Shown here: positions 1 to 9,212 of the stretch, in pieces
Layout: every line of letters starts with the position of its first letter
Position numbering within the stretch: the first letter of the stretch is position 1
Source: Aquabacterium sp. A7-Y
Lineage (GTDB): Bacteria; Pseudomonadota; Gammaproteobacteria; Burkholderiales; Burkholderiaceae_C
Assembly: GCF_026153205.1 (NCBI RefSeq)
Contig: NZ_JAPFBW010000008.1
Location: forward strand, 1 to 64,000
Direction of reading: 5' to 3'
Length of the DNA stretch: 64,000 nt
Notes under the pieces: model-generated
Seen by the model: the letters and a program-made list of their open reading frames with translations, nothing else
The model's database searches: none
What the model was told of the DNA's origin: nothing
Made by a program: the position numbers and the translations under genes

Positions 1-139
1 TTCTGACGTCTTCTTTCGATCCCGTCAAGCTCTCGGCTCGCTTATCTTTCTTCACCTCCCGCCTCGGATTCCCTTCGGATCCTCCGCCGCCCTCCCCCGT
101 CACCGGTGGTTTGCAGCGCTGCGTTCAGCGAAGAATGCG

Positions 140-167
140 ACTATAGCACGATTCGGAAACTCATCAA
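140..167 (-). promoter_or_regulatory. Strong sigma70 promoter reading off the left edge
   Basis: On the minus strand a -35 box TTGATG (162-167) and an extended -10 TGCTATAGT (hexamer 140-145) are 16 bp apart. A second TTGACG box lies at 23-28 on the same strand. From position 139 to 1 there is no open frame of note. Strong tandem promoters followed by a long non-coding leader are typical of rRNA or other stable RNA operons, so a stable RNA transcription unit probably begins just outside the window. The promoter boxes are seen; the RNA identity is inference. Confidence 0.5.
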
Positions 168-239
168 GCAGGTAACGAGAAGCCGGGGCCTCGCCCGGGA
201 TTTTTCAACGGGCCGACCGAGTCGGCCCGCCGAGCCGGC

Positions 240-785
240 TCAGCGCGCGGGCGCGTAGAAGTAGTAGGTCGCCTTGTAGGGCACCCGGCTCACCTGCCCC
301 TGCCGGCTGGCGTCACACCCGCCGACGGGCGCCTTGCCTCCAACGGTGGCCAGCCGCTGAATATGGGTGACGCCGCCAAAAGTGCCGCTGTCACCGGAGG
401 AACGCCCGGTCAGCAGCAACCAGGGGATGGCGCCGGCATCGTTGCTGTCGTGACGCGCCTTCACGCCGCCGACCACCTTGCTGCCGTCCTCGGCCTCCCA
501 GGTCGGCCCTCCATAGTGCCGGCCGATCTTGCGGCCGCCGCCATCGAACAGCTCGGCCTCCGGTCCGGTGAAAGCCCATTCCCAGCGGGAGGGGTCGTCT
601 TTCACGGCGCTGCAGGTGTACAGCTGCACGCCGGTGGCGGGCATCACGCTCTTGAGCTGTTCGCCGGCCGGCGGCAGCAAAACATCCGGAGCCGCCGGTG
701 CCTGGCCACGCGGGGTTCCGCAGGCGGCAAGCAGCACGGCCAGCAGCAGGGCTGAAGGGATGGTGAGAGGGGCTTGGGATGTCAC
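240..785 (-). CDS. DUF3455 domain lipoprotein
   Basis: A 181-residue exported lipoprotein of unknown function. The GTG start at 785 is preferred to upstream codons because AAAAGGAAG sits 5 nt before it and the product then begins with a clean lipoprotein signal: a short hydrophobic run ending in the lipobox LAAC with Cys22. The mature part matches the DUF3455 family pattern: an ATGVQLYTC strand, WEWAFTGPEAELFD, then HYGGPTW, a PWLLL segment and a C-terminal YKATYYFYAP. The family is common in proteobacterial and fungal secreted proteins, with no established reaction. It stands alone; 786-1039 (254 bp) holds nothing else I can support. Confidence 0.85.
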   Translation of the reverse strand: MTSQAPLTIPSALLLAVLLAACGTPRGQAPAAPDVLLPPAGEQLKSVMPATGVQLYTCSAVKDDPSRWEWAFTGPEAELFDGGGRKIGRHYGGPTWEAEDGSKVVGGVKARHDSNDAGAIPWLLLTGRSSGDSGTFGGVTHIQRLATVGGKAPVGGCDASRQGQVSRVPYKATYYFYAPAR

Positions 786-1039
786 GGGGCTTCCTTTTCG
801 GAGTGATGAAAGTGCAGCGGGAGCATGCACACATCCGCGCCGATGCGCCAGGGGAGAAGCGAGGCAGCGTGGCACCCCTTTTTTCGTGCAGGCGCTCCGA
901 TGCGAATCGCCGTGGCCGTGGGCGCACGAGGAGCCCGGCTTCGACGGGCAGGGGGCGTTTGCAGAGGCGACACATCCCGGTCCGGCCTGTGGCGTAGTTC
1001 ATGCTCCAGGCCGGACCTTACGGGAAATCGCGGGGCGCC

Positions 1040-1582
1040 ATGACGTCGCCTTCGCCCACAGAATCGGTTTCCGTCAAGGGGAAGCTCGTGAGATACGCCA
1101 AGACCAGCCTCGGCGCCGAGGTCATCAAGTCCCGCACGATACCGCTCGGCCCCAAGCAGCGCACGCTGCTGCTGCTGTGTGACGGCCAGCGCTCCGAGTC
1201 CGAGCTCTTGTCCACCACGCAGGGCATGGGCGTCAGCAACGCGGACCTGCAGGAGCTGCTGTCGCTGGGCCTGATCGAGGGCGTCGACGTCGCAGCCCGT
1301 GGGGTGGCGTCAGCAGCGGCTGCACCGGCACCCACGGAGGCCGTGGCACCGGCGGACCCGGCGGTGCGCTACCAGGAGGCCTACCGCCTGGCAACCCAGC
1401 TCACGTCCGAGCTCGGCCTGCGAGGCTTCCGCCTGCAGCTCTCGGTGGAGTCGGCGATGAATCTGAAGGACCTGCAGGACCTGGCGCCGCGCCTCAAGGA
1501 AGCGGTCCTGGCGGCCCACGGCCCCGTGAAGGGCGGCGACAAGTTGCGCGAATTCATCCGCATCCTCGACGGCCACACCTGA
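1040..1582 (+). CDS. Conserved hypothetical, winged-helix-like N-terminal half
   Basis: A 180-residue cytoplasmic protein that I do not recognise by name. Residues 20-80 (KGKLVRYAKTSLGAEVIKS, then GPKQRTLLLLCDGQRS and a SNADLQELLSLGLIEG segment) read like a small winged-helix module. An Ala/Pro linker follows, then a helical C-terminal half ending in LREFIRILDG. Similar proteins occur in Burkholderiales beside signalling genes, but this is a general recollection. ATG at 1040 is chosen over ATG at 1001 because the extra 13 residues look like non-coding translation; neither has a strong ribosome binding site. Function unknown. Confidence 0.7.
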   Translation: MTSPSPTESVSVKGKLVRYAKTSLGAEVIKSRTIPLGPKQRTLLLLCDGQRSESELLSTTQGMGVSNADLQELLSLGLIEGVDVAARGVASAAAAPAPTEAVAPADPAVRYQEAYRLATQLTSELGLRGFRLQLSVESAMNLKDLQDLAPRLKEAVLAAHGPVKGGDKLREFIRILDGHT

Positions 1583-1587
1583 GGGGC

Positions 1588-2022
1588 TCAGCCTGACGCC
1601 CCCGCGTCGCCTTGACGCGCCGCCGAGCGCTGCTGCAAGGCCTGCAACTCGGCCAGCGCCCGCGTGCCCGCCTCGACGGGCACGAACAGGTGGTCGTGGA
1701 AGGCCGCTGCTATCACGTTGCAGCTGATGCCCACCCGCCCCAACGCGGTGGCAAATGCCGCGGTCAGTCCGACCGCCTGCAGGTCCGAGTGCACCCTCAG
1801 CGTGATCCACGCAGCGCGAAACAGCACCGGCCAACCGGCCTGAAGCGCGGCGGCCTCCTCGACGATCACCGTCAGCCCTTCCGCCTCCCGGAACACCGAC
1901 AGCGGCACGACACCCTGCAGCGACGCACCGGCCGGCAAGCAGCAGAACACGAACACCCCCGGGTTCAGCACCGGCTCGAGCGTCGCGAGCAGGAGATCGA
2001 GATCGGACACCGGCGCGCTCAC
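1588..2022 (-). CDS. ACT domain-containing protein
   Basis: A 144-residue protein with the layout of small tandem ACT-type proteins. The N-terminal half has LDLLLATLEPVLNPGVFVFC; the C-terminal half has AWITLRVHSDLQAVGLTAAF then GISCNVIAAAFHDHLFVP. ACT domains usually bind amino acids; this family has no assigned reaction. The GTG start has GGAGG 3 nt upstream and overlaps the stop of the TetR gene by 4 bp (GTGA), so the two are translationally coupled. It may sense a ligand for, or work with, that regulator; this is inference. Confidence 0.8.
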   Translation of the reverse strand: MSAPVSDLDLLLATLEPVLNPGVFVFCCLPAGASLQGVVPLSVFREAEGLTVIVEEAAALQAGWPVLFRAAWITLRVHSDLQAVGLTAAFATALGRVGISCNVIAAAFHDHLFVPVEAGTRALAELQALQQRSAARQGDAGASG

Positions 2023-2723
2023 AGCGCCTCCGCCCGATCACCTGGCAGGGCCTCGGCCCGGGCCGGCTCCCCCGAGCTCTCCTGCTTGGGCTCGAGGGCG
2101 CGATAGGCCATCAAGGTCGTCTCCACCACCCGGTCGATCGGCGTGCGGCAATCTTCCAGCAGCCAGGCGGTGGCCACATGGATGTTCAAGCCTATGAGTC
2201 CCGCGGCCAGCAACGCCGGCTCGCCGCGCGCGGCACTGCGCGCGATCACCTCGCGCGCCAGCACCGTGTACTCCTCCAGCGCGTGCTTGCACAATTGCAG
2301 CACCTCCTCGTTGAGGCTGAGCGCGTGAACCAGCACGATGCGGGCCCTCTGGGGGTCCTCACGCACATACTCGAAAAACACACGCAGTCCGGCCTCCGCC
2401 GCCGCCAGCGGCGCGGCGTCGGCGCGCGCCTCCAACGCGCCCACGGTGCGCTGCTTCAACTCCGCCATCAGCTCACCGTAGACGGCGACAAACAGCGGCG
2501 CCACGCCCTTGAACGACTCGTAAAAGTAGCGCTCGGTCAGGCGCGCCTGCATGCACACCTCCCGCACGGTCGCGGCATGGAAGCCGCGCGCGCCGAACAC
2601 CGCGATGCCGGCCTCCACCAGGCGCCGGCGCCGCTGCTGCTGGCGCTCCGCGGCCGAGACGCCAAGATACCGGCGGCGCGGCGCCGACCGGGAGGGAGCT
2701 GGATCGGAGAGAGCTTCGGACAC
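2019..2723 (-). CDS. TetR/AcrR family transcriptional regulator
   Basis: A 234-residue repressor. Residues about 30-77 form the TetR DNA-binding domain: RRRRLVEAGIAVFGARGFHA, then TVREVCMQARLTERYFYESF. The helical ligand-binding domain follows, and the tail is rich in Glu/Ala/Arg. The start is a GTG at 2723. It is divergent from the monooxygenase-esterase-SDR operon across a 209-bp intergenic region that contains that operon's promoter with an overlapping short inverted repeat, so it most likely represses that operon. The inducing ligand may be the ketone substrate; this is inference from position. Confidence 0.9.
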   Translation of the reverse strand: MSEALSDPAPSRSAPRRRYLGVSAAERQQQRRRRLVEAGIAVFGARGFHAATVREVCMQARLTERYFYESFKGVAPLFVAVYGELMAELKQRTVGALEARADAAPLAAAEAGLRVFFEYVREDPQRARIVLVHALSLNEEVLQLCKHALEEYTVLAREVIARSAARGEPALLAAGLIGLNIHVATAWLLEDCRTPIDRVVETTLMAYRALEPKQESSGEPARAEALPGDRAEAL

Positions 2724-2837
2724 CGGACGTCAGGTCAGGCCCGTGCAGACACTGGCGGCGGCTGCCGGGCGCACAGGGCCCGCCCCCAGAAGTGATGCCG
2801 GCGGCACCCTCCGAGTCCATTATGGCCATCGGCGTTG

Positions 2838-2866
2838 TTGACATCGTTCGTTGTCAGAAATAGATT
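2838..2866 (+). promoter_or_regulatory. Sigma70 promoter with overlapping candidate TetR operator
   Basis: A perfect -35 TTGACA (2838-2843) and a -10 TAGATT (2861-2866) are 17 bp apart, 67 bp before the monooxygenase ATG. The short inverted repeat TGACA-N8-TGTCA (2839-2843 and 2852-2856) covers the -35 box and spacer, where a TetR dimer would block RNA polymerase. The promoter is clear in sequence; the operator assignment is inference. Confidence 0.6.
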
Positions 2867-2932
2867 GGGCAACACGGGCGCAACAGAACAGACCGGCACA
2901 GCGAAGCCGGCCAGCGCTGCGAGAGGAGACAG

Positions 2933-4417
2933 ATGGCACACACCACATCCTCCGAGGAGAACGTCGCTGTCGTGATCGTGGGCAGCGGCTTTGCCGGCCT
3001 GTGCATGAGCATCCGGCTCAAACAGGCCGGCATTCACGACTTCGTGATGCTGGAACGCGGCGAGGAGGTCGGCGGCACCTGGCGCGACAACCATTACCCG
3101 GGGGCCGCCTGCGACGTGCCCTCGGTGCTCTACTCGCTGTCCTTCGAGCCCAACCCGCACTGGTCGCGCCACTACCCGACCCAGCCGGAGCTGCTCGACT
3201 ACCAGCGCCACTGTGCCCGCAAGTATGGCCTGCTGCCACATCTGCGCTTCCAGGCCGACGTCGTGCAGTGCCGTTACGACGCGGCTGCCGCCTGCTGGCG
3301 CGTGACCACCCGGGACGGTCGCCGCTTCGTCGCGCCGGTGCTGGTCAGCGGCATGGGCGGTCTCAGCAACCCGGCCCTGCCGGACATCGCGGGGCTGGCG
3401 CGTTTCGAGGGCCAGACTTTTCACTCGGCCGCCTGGAACCACAACTGCCGCCTCGAGGGCAAGCGCGTCGCCGTGATCGGCAGCGGTGCCAGTGCGATCC
3501 AGTTCCTGCCCCGCATCGCGCCGCAGGCCGCCCAGCTCGACTACTACCAGCGCACCCCACCCTGGGTCATCCCCAAGCCCGACCGTGCACTGCGCCCCTG
3601 GGAACAGGCCCTGTTCCGCCGTCTGCCGCTGGCCCAGAAGCTGCGGCGCTGGTGGACCTACTGCCTGCTGGAATGGCGCGTGCTCGCCTTCACCTCGGTG
3701 CCGGCCTTGATGAAAACGGTCGAGTGGCAGTCGCAGCGCGAGATGCACCGGCACATCGGCGACCCGGAGCTGCGTCGCAAGCTCACGCCTCGCTACCGGG
3801 CCGGCTGCAAGCGCATCCTGCTCGCGAGCGACTACTACCCGACACTGGCGCGCCCCAACGTGGAGGTGGTGACCGACGGCATCCGGGAGATCGGGCCGCA
3901 CGGCATCGTCACCGACGACGGCCGCGAGCGACCGGCCGACGTGATCGTCCTGGCGACCGGCTTCAAGATCCAGGAGATGGCGCCTGCCGGCCTCTACCTC
4001 AATGCCCGCGGCGAGGACCTGGCCGACGCCTGGCGCGGCGGCCCCGAGGCCTACCTCGGCACCACCGTGCCGGGTTATCCCAACCTCTTCCTGATCGTCG
4101 GGCCCAACACCGGCCTGGGCCACAACTCGATGATCTACATGATCGAGTCCCAGGTCCGCTACATCCTCGACGCGCTGCTGACGATGCGACGCGAAGGCCT
4201 GCGCGAGGTCGAGGTGCGCCCGGAAGTCGTGCGCCGCTACAACGACAGGCTGCAAGCCATGCTGCAAGGCACGGTGTGGACCAGCGGCGGCTGCCGCAGC
4301 TGGTACCTCAACGCGCAGGGGCGCAACACGACCCTGTGGCCCGGCTTCACGTTCAGCTTCCGCCGCCAGCTGCGCCGCTTCGACCCCAGCCGCTACCTGA
4401 TCCGCCACACCGGCTGA
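2933..4417 (+). CDS. Flavin-containing (Baeyer-Villiger type) monooxygenase
   Basis: A 494-residue FAD/NADPH enzyme expected to insert oxygen into ketones to give esters or lactones. The FAD Rossmann motif VGSGFAG is at residues 16-22. The Baeyer-Villiger fingerprint FxGxxxHxxxW is intact as FEGQTFHSAAW (158-168), and the NADPH motif GSGASA is at 183-188. The length is near the usual 500. There is GAGGAGA 6 nt before the ATG. It is first in an operon with an esterase and an SDR, a standard set for oxidising alcohols or ketones and splitting the resulting ester. The exact substrate cannot be read from sequence. Confidence 0.92.
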   Translation: MAHTTSSEENVAVVIVGSGFAGLCMSIRLKQAGIHDFVMLERGEEVGGTWRDNHYPGAACDVPSVLYSLSFEPNPHWSRHYPTQPELLDYQRHCARKYGLLPHLRFQADVVQCRYDAAAACWRVTTRDGRRFVAPVLVSGMGGLSNPALPDIAGLARFEGQTFHSAAWNHNCRLEGKRVAVIGSGASAIQFLPRIAPQAAQLDYYQRTPPWVIPKPDRALRPWEQALFRRLPLAQKLRRWWTYCLLEWRVLAFTSVPALMKTVEWQSQREMHRHIGDPELRRKLTPRYRAGCKRILLASDYYPTLARPNVEVVTDGIREIGPHGIVTDDGRERPADVIVLATGFKIQEMAPAGLYLNARGEDLADAWRGGPEAYLGTTVPGYPNLFLIVGPNTGLGHNSMIYMIESQVRYILDALLTMRREGLREVEVRPEVVRRYNDRLQAMLQGTVWTSGGCRSWYLNAQGRNTTLWPGFTFSFRRQLRRFDPSRYLIRHTG

Positions 4418-4444
4418 GCCGCTGCAGGTCCCCCATGTCCACCG

Positions 4445-5473
4445 ATGCCGCGTCCGGCAGCCGCCCCCTCACCCCCAGGTCCCGGGCCGCCGCCACCCCC
4501 CCGCGCGCCCCGGGTGCGGCACCTCCCGCCCTGCACAGAGCCGGCCGAACGCCTGGCGGCGGCCGCCGCGCGCCTGAGCCTGCGCTGCACCTTCAAACTG
4601 TGGATAGGCCCGCCCTTCCCGGCCGGCCTGCAGCGCGCCGTCGTCCACGGCTTGTCCCTGCTGATGCCGCCAGGCCACGGCGTCGAGGTCTGTGCGGAGC
4701 GCCTGGCCGGCCCCGGCGGGGTCGTCCCGGCCGAGCGAATTCTGCCGGCCGGCAGGCGTCCGCCGCGCGCCCTCCTCTACCTGCACGGCGGCGCGTTCTG
4801 CATCTGCAACCCCCGCACCCATCGCGCCATCACGACCCGGCTGGCGCGCCTGGCCGATGCCCAGGTGCTGGTGCCGCGCTACCGACGCGCGCCCGAGCAC
4901 CCATTCCCGGCACAGATCGAGGACGGCGTGGCGGCCTACCGGCAGCTGCTGGCCGACGGCTTCGCCCCCGGGCAGATCGCCATCGCAGGCGACTCCGCCG
5001 GCGGCACGCTGGCCCTGCTCGTGCCGCTGGCGCTGCGCCGGCTGGAGCTGCCGCTGCCCGGCGCGCTGGTGCTGATGTCCCCGCTCACCGACACCCGGCT
5101 GCAGGCGCCCAGTCTGCAAGAGCGCCGCCGGCGCGACCCGATGTTGCGCACCGCCTGGGCGGAGCAGGCCGGGCGCTGGTATGCCATCGACTGGGAGCAC
5201 CCGCTGGCCAACCCGATGCAGAGTGAACTCGACGGCTTGCCGCCCACCCTCGTGCAGGTGTGCGAGGACGAAATCCTCTATGACGACTCGATCGCTTTCG
5301 CGCGGCGCTCGGCCGAGGCTGGCAACGAGGTCGAGTTGGAAATCATCCCCGACCGCTGGCACGTCTTCCAGATGCAGGCCGGCCTGCTGCCCAGCGCCGC
5401 GCAGGCCTTGCAGCGCCAGGCGGACTTCCTGCGGCGGCACGGGTTCACAAGCCAGCTGGAGACCCGCCCATGA
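4445..5473 (+). CDS. Alpha/beta hydrolase, HSL (type IV) esterase family
   Basis: A 342-residue esterase. It has the HSL oxyanion motif HGGAFC (114-119), the nucleophile elbow GDSAGG with Ser184, the acid in EDEILYDD (about 275) and the catalytic His in RWHVF (306). The N-terminal 35 residues are Pro-rich, so the true start may be slightly later. It begins 27 bp after the monooxygenase and its stop overlaps the next start (ATGA), so it is part of that operon. The likely role is hydrolysis of the ester or lactone made by the monooxygenase. Cytoplasmic; no signal peptide is visible. Confidence 0.9.
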   Translation: MPRPAAAPSPPGPGPPPPPRAPRVRHLPPCTEPAERLAAAAARLSLRCTFKLWIGPPFPAGLQRAVVHGLSLLMPPGHGVEVCAERLAGPGGVVPAERILPAGRRPPRALLYLHGGAFCICNPRTHRAITTRLARLADAQVLVPRYRRAPEHPFPAQIEDGVAAYRQLLADGFAPGQIAIAGDSAGGTLALLVPLALRRLELPLPGALVLMSPLTDTRLQAPSLQERRRRDPMLRTAWAEQAGRWYAIDWEHPLANPMQSELDGLPPTLVQVCEDEILYDDSIAFARRSAEAGNEVELEIIPDRWHVFQMQAGLLPSAAQALQRQADFLRRHGFTSQLETRP

Positions 5474-6345
5474 AATCCTTCCAGAACAAGGTCGCCGCCA
5501 TCACCGGCGCGGCCTCCGGCATGGGCCGCGAACTGGCGATCGAGCTCGCCGCGCGCGGCTGCCACCTGGCCCTGTGTGACCTCAACGAGACCGGCCTGCA
5601 GGAGACCGTCCGCCTCGCGGCACGGCCCGGCGTGCACATGACCGCGGCCCGACTCGACGTGGGCGATCGCGCCGCCGTCTACGCCTGGGCCGACTCGGTC
5701 GCAGCCGAGCACGGCCGCGTCAACCTGATCTTCAACAATGCCGGCGTCGCGGTGGCCAGCCAGCTCGAGCAGGTGGATCGCGAGGACTTCGAGTGGATCA
5801 TGGGCATCAACTTCTGGGGCGTGGTCTGGGGCACCCAGGCCTTCCTGCCCCACCTCCGGGCTTCGGGCGAGGGCCATGTCGTCAACACCTCCAGCGTGTT
5901 CGGCCTGGTCGCCGTGCCGGGCCAGGGGCCCTACAACGCGAGCAAGTTCGCGGTGCGCGCCTACACGGAGGCGCTGCGCATGGAGCTGGCCCTGGCCGGC
6001 GCGCCGGTCAGCGCGACCTGCGTGCACCCCGGCGGCATCCGCACCCACATCGCCCGCGACAGCCGCATTGCCCCCAATGTGCAGCAGCTCACCGGATTGC
6101 CGCCCGAAGAATCCCGCCAGCGCTTCGACCGGCTGCTCAACACCACCTCGGCGCGCTCGGCGGCGCTGCAGATCCTGAAGGCGGTGCAGCGCAACCGGCG
6201 TCGTGTGCTGATCGGGCCGGACGCGAAGCTCCTGGACCTGCTGGTGCGGGTCCTCGCCTCGGGCTACCAGCCGCTGCTGGAAGGAGCACTGCGCCGCCTG
6301 CGGGACGCGCGCGGCAAGCACGGCACGCTGCCGGCAGCCGACTGA
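5470..6345 (+). CDS. SDR family NAD(P)-dependent oxidoreductase
   Basis: A 291-residue classical-type short-chain dehydrogenase. The cofactor motif TGAASGMG is at 12-19, NNAG at 89-92, the active-site Ser at about 141, and YNASK gives Tyr155 and Lys159. An acidic residue after beta-2 (CDLNE) favours NAD(H). It overlaps the esterase by 4 bp and ends the operon. It could oxidise a secondary alcohol to the ketone used by the monooxygenase, or oxidise the alcohol released by the esterase. The C-terminal extension is longer than in 250-residue SDRs. Confidence 0.9.
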   Translation: MKSFQNKVAAITGAASGMGRELAIELAARGCHLALCDLNETGLQETVRLAARPGVHMTAARLDVGDRAAVYAWADSVAAEHGRVNLIFNNAGVAVASQLEQVDREDFEWIMGINFWGVVWGTQAFLPHLRASGEGHVVNTSSVFGLVAVPGQGPYNASKFAVRAYTEALRMELALAGAPVSATCVHPGGIRTHIARDSRIAPNVQQLTGLPPEESRQRFDRLLNTTSARSAALQILKAVQRNRRRVLIGPDAKLLDLLVRVLASGYQPLLEGALRRLRDARGKHGTLPAAD

Positions 6346-6363
6346 CAGCGGGCGCCGGTCTTC

Positions 6364-6390
6364 AAAAAAAACGAGGTGCGGGCTCGCACC
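6364..6390 (-). terminator. Rho-independent terminator of the EF-G gene
   Basis: On the minus strand the stem GGTGCG/CGCACC (6385-6390 with 6375-6380, loop AGCC) is followed by TC, a G and a run of eight T (6364-6371). It lies between the convergent SDR and EF-G genes and points in the EF-G direction. Confidence 0.75.
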
Positions 6391-6432
6391 CACACCTCCT
6401 TCCCGCGGCACCGGCCCGCCGGGCGGCCGCGC

Positions 6433-8454
<2,022 letters not shown>

Positions 8455-8543
8455 ACGGATCTTTCTTGCGGAGCCTCCGGTCCTGTGCGGTGGCCCCTGT
8501 GCCTGTGGTTCTTGGCTGACCCCAGGCGCGATCCGCCCAGGGT

Positions 8544-8693
8544 TCAGCCGCTCACTTGCGGCAGCAGCCGGCGCCGGCCGGCCTGTTGCATCAGGCTCCG
8601 GCCAGGCGCCGCGCGAAGGCCAAAGTACGGGCGCAAGTCCCCCGTGCCTTGGCGGTCGTGAATCGTGGCAATCAGCTTGTCGTAGGTGCGCAT
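8544..8693 (-). CDS. Possible small ORF between terminator and EF-G gene
   Basis: A 49-codon open frame (start [15 protein letters not shown]) lies between the terminator at 8711-8747 and the EF-G start. It has no clear ribosome binding site and no family I recognise. Composition in its first 25 codons is protein-like, then turns Arg/Gly-rich. It may be only leader RNA of the EF-G transcript. Confidence 0.2.
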   Translation of the reverse strand: MRTYDKLIATIHDRQGTGDLRPYFGLRAAPGRSLMQQAGRRRLLPQVSG

Positions 8694-8710
8694 GATGAAA
8701 ACCGGACAGA

Positions 8711-8776
8711 AAAACAAAAAACCCCGGAGGGGCGAACCAACCGGGGTCTGAATGCCGGAAGGCTCGCGGCCTTCCG
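8711..8776 (-). terminator. Tandem hairpin and intrinsic terminator in the EF-G leader
   Basis: Reading on the minus strand, a perfect 8-bp stem (CGGAAGGC/GCCTTCCG, 8756-8763 and 8769-8776, loop of 5) is followed by a second stem ACCCCGG/CCGGGGT (8721-8727 and 8741-8747). A T-rich tract to 8711 comes next. The second hairpin has the form of an intrinsic terminator. It lies about 260 bp upstream of the EF-G start and just after a 29-codon ORF, which is the layout of a transcription attenuator. Confidence 0.65.
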
Positions 8777-8796
8777 ATGCGGATCGAAAAGCCGGG

Positions 8797-8886
8797 CTAC
8801 AGGAGCAGGGTCGCGCGCACACGCTGCGCGCCGACCTTGCGGTCTTGCGCGGTGCCGGCGGCATGCGTGAAGGCGACGGTGAACAT
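8797..8886 (-). CDS. Candidate leader peptide, 29 residues
   Basis: A short frame starting MFTVAFTHAAGTAQDRKVG and ending in TLLL, with its stop 21 bp before the first hairpin of the attenuator-like structure. A possible promoter lies further upstream on the minus strand (TTGCAA near 8995, CAAAAT near 8971, 17 bp spacing). The ribosome binding site is weak (GAGCAG). There is no run of one regulatory codon, so a classical amino-acid attenuator is not obvious. The rest of 8887-9125 shows nothing else. Confidence 0.3.
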   Translation of the reverse strand: MFTVAFTHAAGTAQDRKVGAQRVRATLLL

Positions 8887-9125
8887 GGGTCTGCTCGTGA
8901 AGGCTCTCGGGTTTCGACTCGTGCCCCTCGCGCGGTTCTGACGGACGCGTCGCAAAGGACAAGTCCCGCATTTTGAACTTCCGCCGCCCGACTTGCAACG
9001 CCCGCGCACCGCGACGTGGCGCCCGACCGACAAGCGCCGGCCTTCGGCGGTCCCACCCCCGCGGCCCGGCCTACGGGATAGTCCGGATCAGAGCGGGCCG
9101 CCGGGACTGATCAAATGCACCGGAT

Positions 9126-9139
9126 TGGAACCGGTTCCA
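9126..9139. promoter_or_regulatory. Candidate LacI-family operator for the beta-glucoside cluster
   Basis: The perfect 14-bp palindrome TGGAACCGGTTCCA has the central CG and symmetric half-sites typical of LacI/GalR operators. It lies 74 bp upstream of the GH1 gene, whose cluster ends with a LacI-family gene. A partial half site (ACCGGTT) follows about 30 bp downstream. A nearly identical palindrome occurs at 44110-44123 in front of the LPMO gene. Confidence 0.65.
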
Positions 9140-9212
9140 CATCACACTCCGGAACGGCACCGGTTGGCCCGCCACCCCCTTCCTTGCTCCCGCGAACAAC
9201 AGCGAGACCGAA

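Noticed and set aside
2735-4408. 557-codon minus-strand frame opposite the flavin monooxygenase
   Set aside because: Antisense shadow typical of high-GC DNA; His/Val/Asp/Ala-rich with no domain, while the plus strand encodes a complete enzyme with all motifs.
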